Assembly (NCBI RefSeq): GCF_019656235.1
Contig: NZ_BPLL01000003.1
Span: forward strand, 25,880 to 89,879
DNA length: 64,000 nt
Reading direction: 5' to 3'
Origin: Apilactobacillus xinyiensis
GTDB taxonomy: Bacteria; Bacillota; Bacilli; Lactobacillales; Lactobacillaceae
Shown here: positions 16,884 to 27,285 of the stretch, one piece after another
How the letters are laid out: the number at the start of each line of letters is the position of its first letter
Numbering within the stretch: the stretch's first letter is position 1
Made by a program: the position numbers and the translations under genes
Notes under the pieces: generated by a model
Database searches by the model: none
The model's input: only the letters and a program-made list of their open reading frames with translations
What the model was told of the DNA's origin: nothing

Positions 16884-19800
16884 TCATTTATAAATAGCAT
16901 TATCTTTTCCTAAAATAAGTTTTAACGAATCGATAGCCGAATTGGTCCCATTTATTTGGTAAGGCTCTCGTAAAATCCTAGTGGAATCATCACTATCTCT
17001 ATGAATTATTATAGGTATTTTACCAAGATTGTTTTGTATAATAAAATACAATTTACGCCAAGTTTCCTTAGAATCATGTTGATTATCAATCTTTAAATAT
17101 AACTTCTTGGTAGAATGCTTTTCAGGCTTAGGATAATTAATTGCTAAATTAATTGTTCGAGCAATTAATTGTTTTGAACCATTATTTTTAGAATCTACAT
17201 CGACTTTTCCATTAATTAAAATAACTTTACTAGTTTTTAAATAACTCTTACATTTCAAAAAAGCATTAGGAAAAACCACCACACTATAACTACTACTCAT
17301 GTCTGAACCATTCAAGAAAGCCATCTCTTGTCCCTTTTTAGTACGAATAACTTTAATATTATTAATAAAAAACAAAGTGTTAACGTAACTATCAACTGCT
17401 GGAAATTCGTCACTGAAAGTTAATTTATACTGTCTTCGCAAATATAAATACTGTTCTACTGGATGTCCAGAAAGATACACGCCTAAAATTTCTAGTTCCT
17501 TATTTAGTTTATTGCTCAAAGATATCTCGTTAAAATGTCTTACTTTAGGTTTTAAGTTATTAAATAAAGTAATTGAATTGCCAGATAAATTAATTGAACT
17601 AATAAATTCGGGAATAGCATTTAAAAGCTCCGCATGATTGTATCCAAAATCATTTAAAGCCCCTGAATAAACTAGTAGCTCAAGTAACTCTGGTTTTCTG
17701 AATTTTTTATCAATTCGTCTAATAAAGTTTTCCAAATTAGTATACTTACCATTGTCAGATCTTTCACTAATTATAAATCTTATGAAATCAGTTCTTAACC
17801 CCTTAATAGACCTGAAACCAAATACCAAATTGTTATTTTTTATGGTAAACATTTCTTCACTTAAATTAATATTGGGTCCTGCTATTTTAACGTTTCTAGC
17901 TTTAGCCTCATTAAAATATATCTTGGTCTTGACAGCATTATTAAGTACTGAATTAAAAATATTGGTATAAAAGGCTAATGGATAATGAACTTTCAAGTAA
18001 GCTAATTGAAAAGCCATTTTACTGTAAGCATAAGCATGTGATTTATTAAATCCATAGCTGGCAAATTGATCAATATAAGAAAATGTTTTTTCAGCAGTGT
18101 CGATAGAAAAACCTTTACTTAAAGCGCCATTAACAAATTTATCATGTATATTATCCATAACTGATTGTTTCTTCTTGCTCATTGCACGTCTTAAAATGTC
18201 AGCTTCACCCAAAGTGAATCCAGCCATGGCAGAAGCTAATTGCATAACTTGTTCTTGATACACAATTATTCCAAACGTTGGCTGTAATATTTTTTTCAAT
18301 TGTGTATCCGAATTAATTTGATAGTTGTCATTTTTTCTCTTAATAAAATTATCAATATTATGCATTGGACCTGGTCGATAAAGAGCATCTACTGCTGCTA
18401 TTAATTCAAAACTATTGGGTTTTAATTTTCGCAAGACGTTTTTTATTCCACTCGACTCAAATTGAAAAACTCCATTAGTTTGGCCTTTTTGAAAACAATT
18501 AATAGTATCAATGTCATTTAAATTAATTTGATTAACTTTTAAATACTTACCAGTAAGTTTATAAATGGTATCTACAATATGAGCAATTAATGATAAATTT
18601 CGCAAACCTAAAAAATCCATTTTCAACAGACCTACTTGCTCTACATAGTTTTTTGAATATTGTGTCATTAATAAACCTTCATTTCCCATTTGTACTGGCG
18701 CATTATTAATTAATTTATTAGCACTAATAATAACTCCGGCTGCATGAGTAGAATAATGTCTGGGAATTCCTTCTAATTTAAGTGAAACATCAAAAATAAG
18801 TTGATTAATTCTATTATCACTCACTAAATTAGACAATTTTTTAGACTGTTTAATGGCTTCTGAAAGCTTAATGTTAAGTTGAGTTGGAATTGCATCACTC
18901 CATTTACTCATTTGCATAGAATTCAAACCAAATACTCTACCTACATCCCTAACTACCTGTTTTGCTGATAAAGTTCCAAATGTAACTATTTGAGAAACAT
19001 AGTCATCACCATACTTATTATGAACATAATTCAAAATTTCATTACGCTTATCATCTGGAATATCTAAATCAATGTCTGGCATTTGTGCTCGCTCTTCATT
19101 TAAAAATCTTTCAAATAGCAACCCATATCGAATAGGGTCAACATCAGTAATTTTTAATGCATAAGAAACAAGGGAGCCTGCCGCAGAACCCCTTCCTGGT
19201 CCAGTCATAATATTATGTTGATGTAAATAATTAATAACATCCCAAACAATTAAAAAATAATCATTAAACCCCATTCGATTGATTACGGTTAGTTCTTGTG
19301 TCAGTCGTTGTTTATATTTTAATACTATATTTTTGTCAATTTCACCCTGCTTAATTCGTGATCGTAAACCATCTTCACAAAGCTTTTGTAAAAACTGTGC
19401 TGATGATAAATGTAAATCATTTTTAAATTTTGGCAATTGTGGCTGTTGTTTCACAATTTTTAAATTACATGCCTTGCTAATATAATCATTTGAAACTAAC
19501 GCTGAATTTAGGCCTTGCTTATCAAATAATTTATACATTTCATCACAGTTACGTAGCCATGCACTACCTAAAATGTGACTACTTTCTAATGGATCCACTA
19601 TTTTTTGACCACTATCAATTGAATTTAACACATCCACTGCAAAATAATCATTAGCATTTAAATATTTAACCGGTGATAAAGCAACTGTGCTAGTTTGAGT
19701 ATTTTTAGACAAATTAGAGATGATTTGAATCAAATTATCTGATGTATTAATGTCTAAACCAAAATAAAGTGATTGTTTATCCATATTTAATTTCAATTTA

Positions 19801-20255
19801 TGAATATAATCAATGGCTAAATTTTTTTGTCCACGCATTAGTAAAGAAAAGATTTCAGAATTTTTCGGTATAACAATAAAAAGATTATTTAAATATGACT
19901 TGATATCATTCAATGTTAACTTAGCATCTAAATTATTACGATTTTCAGTCATTTTTAAACTAGATATTTTCATTAAGTTTTTGTAACCTTCAAAATTTTT
20001 AGCTAACAATATAAGCTCAAATGATTGATCAAAAATTTCCATCCCCATCAGTTCAATAGTAAGCCCTATAATGGGTTTAACATCATTTTTTAGACATTCA
20101 TCATAAAATTCTATAGCTCCATACATAACATTTTTATCTGTTAAAGCTAAACTTCGATAACCCTTTTCCTTAGCGTCTAATACTAATTTCTTTATGGATA
20201 TATTACTTTGGAGTAAACTATAGGAACTTATGACCTGTAATGGGGTATAACTCAT
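16884..20255 (-). CDS. dnaE: DNA polymerase III alpha subunit DnaE
   Basis: Replicative C-family polymerase, in Firmicutes the error-prone DnaE that extends primers before PolC takes over. The 1123-residue protein has an N-terminal PHP domain, GPGRGSAAGS in the palm, the catalytic PDIDLDIPDD near residues 390-400, the QVVRDVGRVFG region, and a C-terminal OB domain near residue 960-1040. In the PHP domain the usual HxH at the start is replaced (LQVISSYSLL), so metal binding there is probably lost. The ATG at 20255 with AAAGGATG upstream is preferred to one six codons earlier. Confidence 0.96.
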   Translation of the reverse strand: MSYTPLQVISSYSLLQSNISIKKLVLDAKEKGYRSLALTDKNVMYGAIEFYDECLKNDVKPIIGLTIELMGMEIFDQSFELILLAKNFEGYKNLMKISSLKMTENRNNLDAKLTLNDIKSYLNNLFIVIPKNSEIFSLLMRGQKNLAIDYIHKLKLNMDKQSLYFGLDINTSDNLIQIISNLSKNTQTSTVALSPVKYLNANDYFAVDVLNSIDSGQKIVDPLESSHILGSAWLRNCDEMYKLFDKQGLNSALVSNDYISKACNLKIVKQQPQLPKFKNDLHLSSAQFLQKLCEDGLRSRIKQGEIDKNIVLKYKQRLTQELTVINRMGFNDYFLIVWDVINYLHQHNIMTGPGRGSAAGSLVSYALKITDVDPIRYGLLFERFLNEERAQMPDIDLDIPDDKRNEILNYVHNKYGDDYVSQIVTFGTLSAKQVVRDVGRVFGLNSMQMSKWSDAIPTQLNIKLSEAIKQSKKLSNLVSDNRINQLIFDVSLKLEGIPRHYSTHAAGVIISANKLINNAPVQMGNEGLLMTQYSKNYVEQVGLLKMDFLGLRNLSLIAHIVDTIYKLTGKYLKVNQINLNDIDTINCFQKGQTNGVFQFESSGIKNVLRKLKPNSFELIAAVDALYRPGPMHNIDNFIKRKNDNYQINSDTQLKKILQPTFGIIVYQEQVMQLASAMAGFTLGEADILRRAMSKKKQSVMDNIHDKFVNGALSKGFSIDTAEKTFSYIDQFASYGFNKSHAYAYSKMAFQLAYLKVHYPLAFYTNIFNSVLNNAVKTKIYFNEAKARNVKIAGPNINLSEEMFTIKNNNLVFGFRSIKGLRTDFIRFIISERSDNGKYTNLENFIRRIDKKFRKPELLELLVYSGALNDFGYNHAELLNAIPEFISSINLSGNSITLFNNLKPKVRHFNEISLSNKLNKELEILGVYLSGHPVEQYLYLRRQYKLTFSDEFPAVDSYVNTLFFINNIKVIRTKKGQEMAFLNGSDMSSSYSVVVFPNAFLKCKSYLKTSKVILINGKVDVDSKNNGSKQLIARTINLAINYPKPEKHSTKKLYLKIDNQHDSKETWRKLYFIIQNNLGKIPIIIHRDSDDSTRILREPYQINGTNSAIDSLKLILGKDNAIYK

Positions 20256-20280
20256 AAAATCATCCTTTCTCATTGATTAA

Positions 20281-20289
20281 ATTATAACA
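20281..20289 (-). promoter_or_regulatory. Predicted extended -10 of the dnaE promoter
   Basis: The minus strand reads TGTTATAAT 25 to 35 bases ahead of the dnaE start. No good -35 is visible at the proper distance. The TATAAT overlaps a palindrome ATAAC-AAA-GTTAT. Confidence 0.45.
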
Positions 20290-20323
20290 AAGTTATCTTA
20301 TTTTTTTGATATGAATAGTTTGT

Positions 20324-20353
20324 TTGAATTTTTATATGATTTTATGCTAAAAT
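20324..20353 (+). promoter_or_regulatory. Predicted promoter of the DUF2929-like gene
   Basis: -35 TTGAAT (20324-20329) and -10 TAAAAT (20348-20353) are separated by 18 bp, 26 bases before the ATG of the small plus-strand gene. Confidence 0.6.
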
Positions 20354-20378
20354 CTTAATGAATTGCGAGGTGGATATA

Positions 20379-20573
20379 ATGCGTTTTATTTCTGCAAATT
20401 TAACAATTATTTTCTGGTCAGCAGTATTTGGTGAAGTTATTGGTTATATCTCAAGTGACTTAACTTCATTACCTTATTCTGCAACACAGATAGCAATTGT
20501 TACTGTATTAACTGCTGTTATCTTAGTAAACGGTATTAACCTAATGATGGATAAAAAAGCAGTTGAAAAATAA
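20379..20573 (+). CDS. Small two-helix membrane protein (DUF2929/YjzD-like)
   Basis: A 64-residue protein with two hydrophobic helices (about residues 5-25 and 35-56) and a short Lys-rich tail. Size, helix layout and position next to dnaE in lactobacilli match the DUF2929 (YjzD) family, whose function is not known to me. GAGGTGG lies seven bases before the ATG; an in-frame ATG seven codons upstream lacks a binding site. It is one of only two plus-strand genes in the window and has its own promoter and terminator. Confidence 0.8.
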   Translation: MRFISANLTIIFWSAVFGEVIGYISSDLTSLPYSATQIAIVTVLTAVILVNGINLMMDKKAVEK

Positions 20574-20610
20574 AAAGGTTTGAACATTTACATGTCCAAG
20601 CCTTTTTATT
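20573..20610 (+). terminator. Convergent terminator between DUF2929 gene and clpB
   Basis: An imperfect stem AAAAAGGxTTGxACAT / ATGTxCAAxCCTTTTT with T-runs on both sides lies between two converging genes and can serve both directions. Confidence 0.85.
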
Positions 20611-20619
20611 TTGTATTTT

Positions 20620-23202
20620 TTATTCAAAAATTAATTTGTCGTCTTTTAAATTAATTTGAACCTTAGAATTGTCTTTAACTTTACCAGCAATAATCAACTT
20701 AGCTAATGGAGTTTCAACGTAACGAGTAATAAATCTTTGTAATGGTCTAGCACCGTATTGAGGTTGATAACCCTTTTTAGCAATCCAATTAATTGCATCA
20801 TCACTAATCTTAATTTGAATCGATTGTTCTAAAGTACGTTTAGACAACTTACTAATTACTTTCTTAACAATCAATTTAACGTCATCTAATGACAATGGTT
20901 TGAAAGTAATAACATCATCAATTCGATTTAAAAATTCAGGTTTAAATTTAGTTTTTAATAAAGCGTCAACCGATTTCTTGGCATCTTCACTAATGTTTCC
21001 ATTATCATCAGTTCCACTAAGTAAAATATCAGAACCAAGATTTGAAGTCATAATTAAGATAGTGTTTTTAAAGTCAATTGTACGTCCTTGACCATCAGTA
21101 AGACGCCCATCATCCAATACTTGTAACAAAATATTAAATACATCTGGATGAGCTTTTTCGATTTCATCAAATAAAACAATGGTATATGGATCACGTCGAA
21201 CAGCTTCAGTCAACTGTCCACCTTCTTCATAACCTACATAGCCTGGTGCAGCTCCTACTAGTCGAGAAACTGATTCTTTTTCCATATATTCAGACATATC
21301 AATTCTTACCATATGATTTTCTGAATCAAACAGATTTTCAGCCAAAGCCTTTGCTAATTCCGTCTTACCTACACCTGTTGGTCCTAAGAATAAGAAAGAA
21401 CCTAGTGGTTTACTTGGGTCTTGTAAACCTGCTCTTGACCTTAAAACTGCATCAGAAACTGCTTCAACTGCCTCATCTTGGCCAACCACACGTTTGTGTA
21501 AATTCTTATCTAAATTCAATAATTTTGCACGTTCACCTTGCATCAAACGTTGAACTGGAATGCCAGTTTCACGACTTAAAACATTTGCAATTTCATTTTG
21601 CGTTACAGATTCACTAACTAACCAATCATTAGAATGATCTTGTTTTTCCATATCAGCTAGTTCTTGTTCTAATTCAGGAATAGTTCCATGTTTTAAAATT
21701 GCCGCTTGATTTAAATCATAGTTACTCTCAGCTTGTTGCAAATCATTTTTGGCTTTATCTAATTCGCGCTTTTTATCGCCCAATTTTTTAATAGCATCTT
21801 TTTCACGTTGCCAACGAGCATTTAAATTATTAACCTTTTCTTTGGTTTCAGCTAACTCAGGAGTCAGTTTAGATAAACGTTGTTTAGAGGCATCGTCAGT
21901 TTCATTTTTCAATGCAGCTTGTTCAACTTCTTGACGAATCAATTGACGATTAGCTTGATCTAACTCGGTAGGACTGGAATTCATTTCCACTCGAATGGTA
22001 GATGAAGCTTCATCTACTAAATCAATAGCTTTATCCGGTAAATAACGATCAGTAATATAACGGTCAGCTAGTTTAGCAGCTGAAACTAAAGCATTATCAT
22101 GAATTCTTACTCCGTGATGAATTTCTAGACGTTCCTTAATTCCACGTAAAATAGTAATCGTGTCATCTACTGAAGGTTCTTTCACCATTACTCTTTGGAA
22201 ACGTCTTTCCAAAGCCTTATCTTTTTCCATATATTTACGATATTCATCAACGGTTGTTGCACCAATTAAATGCAATTCACCACGCGCTAACATTGGTTTC
22301 AAAATGTTTCCCGCATCCATGCTACCTTCAGTCTTACCAGCACCAACGATATTATGAATTTCATCAATAAACATGATGATTTGGCCTTCAGATTTTTTAA
22401 CCGCTTTTAATACTGCTTTCAAACGCTCTTCAAATTGTCCACGATATTTAGCACCGGCAATTAAAGAACTCATATCTAGTTCAAACAATGATTTATCTTT
22501 TAAATTATCCGGTACGTCGTTAACAGCAATTCTTTTAGCTAATCCCTCAACAATAGCAGTTTTACCTACTCCAGGATCTCCCAAAAGAATTGGATTATTT
22601 TTGGTCATTCTAGATAGAATACGAATTACATCTAAAATTTCTTCATCTCGACCAATAATTGGTCCTAATTTACCAGCCCTAGCTTCTTTAACTAAATCAG
22701 TCCCATACTTTTCTAAAGCTTGAAAAGTTTCTTCTTGATTTTTAGAAGTCACTTTTTCACCTCCACGAATTTGTTTAACAATATTAAGAATTAATTTCTT
22801 ATCAATTCCATTATTTTTTAAGTAGTCGGTTAATTTACAACCACTTAAATCCATAAGTGCAATCGCTAATGTATCGATTGCAATATATTGATCACCTAAA
22901 GCTTCTTTTTCTTTATCTGCATTTTGTAGTAACGAAAGCATATTAGTTGATAAAGATTGTCCATAATTAACATTAGAACCCTCCACTACGGAAATGGAAT
23001 CAAGTTCATGGTCAATTTCTGTTTCTAATTGATCAAGATTTAATTTTGCTTCAGAGAATATTTGACGAACTAATTCTCCCGGTTGAATTAAAAATTTAAA
23101 TAAATGTGCAATACTTATATCTTGGTGTTTACGATTATTAGCTACCTTTTGTGCTTCAGCTAATGCTTGATTAACTGATTCTGTAAAATTTTCTGGATTC
23201 AT
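20620..23202 (-). CDS. clpB: Disaggregase ClpB (Hsp100)
   Basis: ATP-driven chaperone that extracts and refolds aggregated proteins with DnaK. The 860-residue protein has an N-terminal Clp_N repeat domain (residues 5-145), AAA1 with Walker [10 protein letters not shown] near 205, a coiled-coil middle domain (about 400-530), and AAA2 with GPTGVGKTE near 605. Pore loops [10 protein letters not shown] and GYVGYEEGG are present. Length and the long middle domain separate it from ClpC and ClpE. A CtsR-type operator lies upstream, so it is probably heat-shock regulated. Confidence 0.97.
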   Translation of the reverse strand: MNPENFTESVNQALAEAQKVANNRKHQDISIAHLFKFLIQPGELVRQIFSEAKLNLDQLETEIDHELDSISVVEGSNVNYGQSLSTNMLSLLQNADKEKEALGDQYIAIDTLAIALMDLSGCKLTDYLKNNGIDKKLILNIVKQIRGGEKVTSKNQEETFQALEKYGTDLVKEARAGKLGPIIGRDEEILDVIRILSRMTKNNPILLGDPGVGKTAIVEGLAKRIAVNDVPDNLKDKSLFELDMSSLIAGAKYRGQFEERLKAVLKAVKKSEGQIIMFIDEIHNIVGAGKTEGSMDAGNILKPMLARGELHLIGATTVDEYRKYMEKDKALERRFQRVMVKEPSVDDTITILRGIKERLEIHHGVRIHDNALVSAAKLADRYITDRYLPDKAIDLVDEASSTIRVEMNSSPTELDQANRQLIRQEVEQAALKNETDDASKQRLSKLTPELAETKEKVNNLNARWQREKDAIKKLGDKKRELDKAKNDLQQAESNYDLNQAAILKHGTIPELEQELADMEKQDHSNDWLVSESVTQNEIANVLSRETGIPVQRLMQGERAKLLNLDKNLHKRVVGQDEAVEAVSDAVLRSRAGLQDPSKPLGSFLFLGPTGVGKTELAKALAENLFDSENHMVRIDMSEYMEKESVSRLVGAAPGYVGYEEGGQLTEAVRRDPYTIVLFDEIEKAHPDVFNILLQVLDDGRLTDGQGRTIDFKNTILIMTSNLGSDILLSGTDDNGNISEDAKKSVDALLKTKFKPEFLNRIDDVITFKPLSLDDVKLIVKKVISKLSKRTLEQSIQIKISDDAINWIAKKGYQPQYGARPLQRFITRYVETPLAKLIIAGKVKDNSKVQINLKDDKLIFE

Positions 23203-23226
23203 ATATCTTCACCCACTTTAAAATAA

Positions 23227-23268
23227 AAAATACTTAGTAAGTCATAATTTATGACCTATAAGTATTTT
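23227..23268 (-). terminator. Hairpin with U-tract between pepT and clpB
   Basis: A long imperfect stem (outer AAAATACTTA / TAAGTATTTT, inner GGTCATAA / TTATGAC) is followed by T-rich sequence on the minus strand. It can be the pepT terminator, but it lies downstream of the CtsR box and so may also be inside the clpB leader. Confidence 0.65.
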
Positions 23269-23296
23269 ATCAAAAGTAATTATCAGATAAAAATAT

Positions 23297-23313
23297 TTTG
23301 ACCTTTTTTGACC
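23297..23313 (-). promoter_or_regulatory. CtsR operator upstream of clpB
   Basis: The minus strand reads GGTCAAA-AAA-GGTCAAA, an exact match to the CtsR heptad direct repeat with 3-bp spacer (A/GGTCAAA NAN A/GGTCAAA). CtsR represses clp genes until heat shock. It overlaps the last base of pepT and lies about 95 bases ahead of clpB. A confident -35/-10 pair was not identified. Confidence 0.88.
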
Positions 23314-24548
23314 TAAATATTTTTAGTATTCAATTTAGCAACTTCAATAATTAAATCAACTGCTTTTTCCATGGTTTGTAATGATACATACTCAAAACGA
23401 CCATGCATATTTTCGCCACCAGCAAATAAGTTAGGTGTTGGAATCCCCATAAATGAAATTTTAGATCCATCAGTTCCACCACGTACTGGAAATATATTAG
23501 GTTTAATGTCTAAATTAAGCATAGCCTGTTTAGCTAAATCTACAACGGTCATATCTTTTTTAATAACCTCAGCCATATTGTAATATTGATCTTTAAGCGT
23601 CAATTGAATTCTTTGGCCAGAATATTGAGCATTAATTGTATTCACAATGCCTTGAAATAATTGTTTTCGACTTTCAAATGCATCTCGATCATGATCTCTA
23701 ATTATATAATTTAAAACTGCTTGATCAGGAGTTCCATGCATATCAGTTAAAAAGAAAAATCCTTCTCGTCCATCAGTCAACTCTGGACGATCGTGTTTTG
23801 GAAGTTGATTATGAAAATCCATTCCCAGTTGAAGCGCATTAACCATAATGCCCTTAGCTTCAGCAGGGTGTACATCCGTTCCTGATATAACTAACTTAGC
23901 ACTAGCAGCATTAAAAGTTTCATACTGTAAATCTCCTAATGGCCCACCATCTACAGTGTATGCAATATCAGCATTAAAATCTTGAACATCAAAATGATCT
24001 GCACCAGTACCAATTTCTTCATCTGGACCAAAGCCTATAATAATCTCACCATGTGGAACTTCTGGATGATCAATTAAATATTGCACAGCAGTAATAATTT
24101 CAGTTACTCCTGCTTTATCGTCTGCGCCAAGTAATGTATTACCATCAGTAGTAATTAAAGTGTCACCTACATATTTATTTAAGCTTTTAAATACTTGTGG
24201 GTCTAAGCGGTATTCACTAGTACCTAATTTAATAACATTACCGTCATAACGTTCTATAACCTGTGGATTAATATTTTCTGAATTAAAATCAGCCGTATCA
24301 ACATGGGCTATAAATCCGATTTTAGGTAAATAACCTTCTACGTTAGATGGTAAATTAGCAAATAAATATCCACTTTGTGAGTTAATTCTAACGTTGTCTA
24401 AACCTATAGATGTCAATTCGTCTTTTAGCATATCAATAAAAATTACTTCTCGTTTAGAAGACGGTATACTTTCACTTTGCTCATCAGATTGAGTATTTAT
24501 TTTCACATATTTTAAAAATCTATTGAGCATATCATTATAACTATTCAT
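23313..24548 (-). CDS. pepT: Peptidase T (tripeptide aminopeptidase)
   Basis: Zinc-dependent M20 aminopeptidase that removes the N-terminal residue of tripeptides in the cytoplasm. The 411-residue protein shows the M20 metal-binding motifs: [10 protein letters not shown] near residue 80, [14 protein letters not shown] near 140, the [10 protein letters not shown] block near 175, and the final [15 protein letters not shown] near 350. The frame extends 20 codons upstream, but GAGG before the ATG at 24548 decides the start. It is the last gene of a trmK-yqfO-pepT run (16-base gap). Confidence 0.96.
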   Translation of the reverse strand: MNSYNDMLNRFLKYVKINTQSDEQSESIPSSKREVIFIDMLKDELTSIGLDNVRINSQSGYLFANLPSNVEGYLPKIGFIAHVDTADFNSENINPQVIERYDGNVIKLGTSEYRLDPQVFKSLNKYVGDTLITTDGNTLLGADDKAGVTEIITAVQYLIDHPEVPHGEIIIGFGPDEEIGTGADHFDVQDFNADIAYTVDGGPLGDLQYETFNAASAKLVISGTDVHPAEAKGIMVNALQLGMDFHNQLPKHDRPELTDGREGFFFLTDMHGTPDQAVLNYIIRDHDRDAFESRKQLFQGIVNTINAQYSGQRIQLTLKDQYYNMAEVIKKDMTVVDLAKQAMLNLDIKPNIFPVRGGTDGSKISFMGIPTPNLFAGGENMHGRFEYVSLQTMEKAVDLIIEVAKLNTKNI

Positions 24549-24564
24549 AAAACAAAATCCTCTC

Positions 24565-25368
24565 TTAAATAAAAGTAAATGGATACGTATTAATTTGGGA
24601 ATCAACAATGTCGATGCCCCAGTTATATTGTTGGTTCCAAGTATTAAATAATTTTAAAAGTTGCTTTTTACAAATACTTTCAATGTGATGTCCTGGATCA
24701 ATGACCGAAATGCCATCAGCAAGCATGTCATGACCAGTATGATAGTATACATCCCCAGTAATATATACATCAGCATGTTTATGCATTGCATCATGATAAA
24801 ACTTACCACCGTCACCACCTAAAATAGCTACTTTTTTAATCTTTTTAGTTGGTGTATTACTAATCAGTCTTAAACCTTTAATATTAAAAATCTTCTTACA
24901 TGTATTAGCAAATTCAATAACCGTTGATTCAGATGTTAGTTCACCAACCCGGCCCATGTAAAAATCTTGATCATATTTATTAAACATAAAAGATAAGCCT
25001 TGAACATCACTTAAATTTAAAGCTGATGCTAACCAGTCATTCATTCCACCAACAGCATTATCTAAATTAGTATGTGCAGCATAAACAGTAATATCGTGTT
25101 TAATCAATTTCGCATACATCGCATTTTGTGGAATCGACAAGTCTAAATTTTTAGCTGGTCGAAACATTACTGGATGATGTGCAAAAATAAAATCAACATG
25201 GTTATTAATAGCTTCATCAACTACCTCGGGTCGAACATCTAAAGTAGTCATAACTTTATTTATGTCCTTGTTCAAAGAGCCAATTTGTAGTCCAACTGGG
25301 TCGCCTTTAACTGCTATGTCCTTTGGTGCAAATTGTTCAAAACGTTTTACTAAATCAATTCCTTTCAC
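24565..25368 (-). CDS. Nif3-like dinuclear metal centre protein (YqfO)
   Basis: A 267-residue member of the NIF3/DUF34 family. The metal-binding [15 protein letters not shown] and late [11 protein letters not shown] ... DPGHHIE motifs are visible. The length is that of the short form without the large PII-like insertion of Bacillus YqfO (about 370 residues). Proposed roles of the family (GTP cyclohydrolase-like or metal insertion) are unproven. The start is a GTG that overlaps the end of trmK by 14 bases, a pairing conserved throughout Firmicutes. Confidence 0.9.
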   Translation of the reverse strand: MKGIDLVKRFEQFAPKDIAVKGDPVGLQIGSLNKDINKVMTTLDVRPEVVDEAINNHVDFIFAHHPVMFRPAKNLDLSIPQNAMYAKLIKHDITVYAAHTNLDNAVGGMNDWLASALNLSDVQGLSFMFNKYDQDFYMGRVGELTSESTVIEFANTCKKIFNIKGLRLISNTPTKKIKKVAILGGDGGKFYHDAMHKHADVYITGDVYYHTGHDMLADGISVIDPGHHIESICKKQLLKLFNTWNQQYNWGIDIVDSQINTYPFTFI

Positions 25369-26068
25369 TTTTTAACACCTCATCTATTTTAGATATTTTA
25401 TCTTCAATTGCATTAATTCGATCAATAGGTCTATGTTTTTTAGCTTGATTCATTTGATTAATTACTTCACGCATACGCAATTGCTCATTATGCCATTTAT
25501 CAACAAAAGTTTGCGATTTAGCTCTAAGTAAAAATGGTCCAAATTGCAATTCATCTTTATCATAAAGTACCATTGAATCAACTTTTTCAGCAACAATTAT
25601 TTCGTAAGTATGACCATCTTCGCGAATAATATCTTCGTTAGTTATCTTATAATAATTATTCATCAACCACATTCTAAGCACTAGTTCGCCTACGTTAGGT
25701 TGTAAAATTAATTTTTCTTTACCATTTAATTTATTTTTACCACGTTCTAAAATATCACGTATTAAAGTTCCGCCCATTCCAGCAATAGTTATACAATTAA
25801 TGTTATCAGACAAATTAATGGCATCTAATCCGTCAGCTAATCTAGGCAATATAACTCCATCTAGATGTTCTAATGTTATTTCATGTTCTGCATTTTCTAA
25901 AGGTCCCTTAGCAACTTCACCAGCAATGGCATATGAAATTTTATTGTTTTTAGCTAAGTAAACTGGTAAGTATGCATGGTCAGAGCCTATATCGGCCATT
26001 CGACTATTTAATGGCACGTAACTAGCAACTGTTTTTAAACGTTCTGATAAATGATTAGAATCCATCAT
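25355..26068 (-). CDS. trmK: tRNA (adenine(22)-N1)-methyltransferase TrmK
   Basis: SAM-dependent enzyme that methylates N1 of A22 in tRNA. The 237-residue protein has the Rossmann motif I MADIGSDHAYLPVYL near residue 25, the catalytic-loop region ITIAGMGGTLIRDIL near 92, and the LQPN motif near 120. A C-terminal helical stretch of about 60 residues fits TrmK. Two adjacent ATG codons follow AAAGGAG; the first is used here, but the second, seven bases from the site, may be used. It lies between rpoD and yqfO as in B. subtilis. Confidence 0.92.
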   Translation of the reverse strand: MMDSNHLSERLKTVASYVPLNSRMADIGSDHAYLPVYLAKNNKISYAIAGEVAKGPLENAEHEITLEHLDGVILPRLADGLDAINLSDNINCITIAGMGGTLIRDILERGKNKLNGKEKLILQPNVGELVLRMWLMNNYYKITNEDIIREDGHTYEIIVAEKVDSMVLYDKDELQFGPFLLRAKSQTFVDKWHNEQLRMREVINQMNQAKKHRPIDRINAIEDKISKIDEVLKSERN

Positions 26069-26114
26069 TAAACTCCTTTAGGGAAAAATTTATTAAATTT
26101 ATTATATCTTAAAT

Positions 26115-26147
26115 AAAAAGCAGATGCATTCGTGCATCTGCTTTTTT
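26115..26147 (-). terminator. Rho-independent terminator after rpoD
   Basis: A perfect stem AAAAGCAGATGCA / TGCATCTGCTTTT with TTCG-type loop and T-runs on both sides lies about 10 bases past the rpoD stop. Confidence 0.92.
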
Positions 26148-26157
26148 AATTAATATT

Positions 26158-27270
26158 TTATTCAAGAAAATCTTTTAATTGTTTACTACGTGATGGATGA
26201 CGTAATTTACGCAAAGCCTTTGCTTCAATTTGACGAATTCTTTCACGAGTAACCCCAAACACTTTTCCAACTTCTTCAAGAGTGCGTGTACGACCGTCAT
26301 CTAAACCAAAACGAAGTCTTAATACATTTTCTTCACGATCAGTTAAAGTATCCAAGACACCTTCCAATTGTTCCTTTAGAAGTTCATATGCCGCATGTTC
26401 GGATGGACTAGTAGCATCTTGATCTTCAATAAAGTCACCTAAATGAGAATCATCTTCTTCACCAATTGGTGTTTCTAATGAAACAGGTTCTTGTGATATT
26501 TTCAAAATACCACGTACTTTTGAAGTTGGCATATCCATTTCGGCACCAATTTCATCAGGAGTAGGTTCACGTCCTAAATCTTGTAGTAATTGTCTTTGAA
26601 TTCTAATCAACTTATTAATAGTTTCAACCATATGAACTGGTATTCTGATAGTACGAGCTTGGTCAGCAATTGCACGCGTAATTGCTTGTCTAATCCACCA
26701 AGTTGCATAAGTAGAGAACTTAAATCCTTTACGGTAATCAAACTTCTCAACAGCTTTCATCAATCCCATGTTACCTTCTTGAATTAAATCTAGGAACTGC
26801 ATCCCTCTACCTACATAACGTTTAGCAATTGAAACTACCAGTCTTAAGTTAGCTTCAGCAAGTTCTTGTTTAGCTGCTTCATCGCCATCTTCAATTCTTA
26901 AAGCTAAACTAACTTCTTGATCAGCAGTTAATAAAGAAACTCGACCTATTTCTTTCAAGTACATTCTAACTGGATCATTAATTTTAACTCCAGATGGGGC
27001 GGACGCTGTGTTTTTTAGTTCTTTTTGAGTTACTTTCTTAGCAGCTTTTAAAGCACGTGGATCTGGATCGCCATTTTCATCCACAACACTAATTCCAGAA
27101 TCTTCAATTTTTTCTAATAGTTTATCAGTTTGATTAGTAGTTAATTTAAATGGTAACGCAATTCCATTATTAATTACGTCATAGGTAACATGACCTATTT
27201 TTTTATATTTTTTAATAAAAACATTTAAAGAATCTTTATATTCTTTTTGGTTTAATTTTTTATCAGTCAT
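26158..27270 (-). CDS. rpoD: RNA polymerase primary sigma factor (SigA/RpoD)
   Basis: Housekeeping sigma factor. The 370-residue protein has region 1.1 at the N-terminus, region 1.2 ([13 protein letters not shown]), region 2 with [19 protein letters not shown] and the -10 recognition stretch [14 protein letters not shown] near residues 185-200, region 3 and region 4.2 with [20 protein letters not shown] near the end. Length matches Gram-positive SigA. It follows dnaG by 15 bases, the conserved dnaG-rpoD macromolecular synthesis operon, and has a strong terminator. Confidence 0.98.
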   Translation of the reverse strand: MTDKKLNQKEYKDSLNVFIKKYKKIGHVTYDVINNGIALPFKLTTNQTDKLLEKIEDSGISVVDENGDPDPRALKAAKKVTQKELKNTASAPSGVKINDPVRMYLKEIGRVSLLTADQEVSLALRIEDGDEAAKQELAEANLRLVVSIAKRYVGRGMQFLDLIQEGNMGLMKAVEKFDYRKGFKFSTYATWWIRQAITRAIADQARTIRIPVHMVETINKLIRIQRQLLQDLGREPTPDEIGAEMDMPTSKVRGILKISQEPVSLETPIGEEDDSHLGDFIEDQDATSPSEHAAYELLKEQLEGVLDTLTDREENVLRLRFGLDDGRTRTLEEVGKVFGVTRERIRQIEAKALRKLRHPSRSKQLKDFLE

Positions 27271-27285
27271 TCAAAGAGCCTCCTG

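Noticed and set aside
21186..21617. Open frame of 143 codons antisense to clpB
   Set aside because: Composition follows the clpB codons in reverse, and no family motif or start signal is seen.
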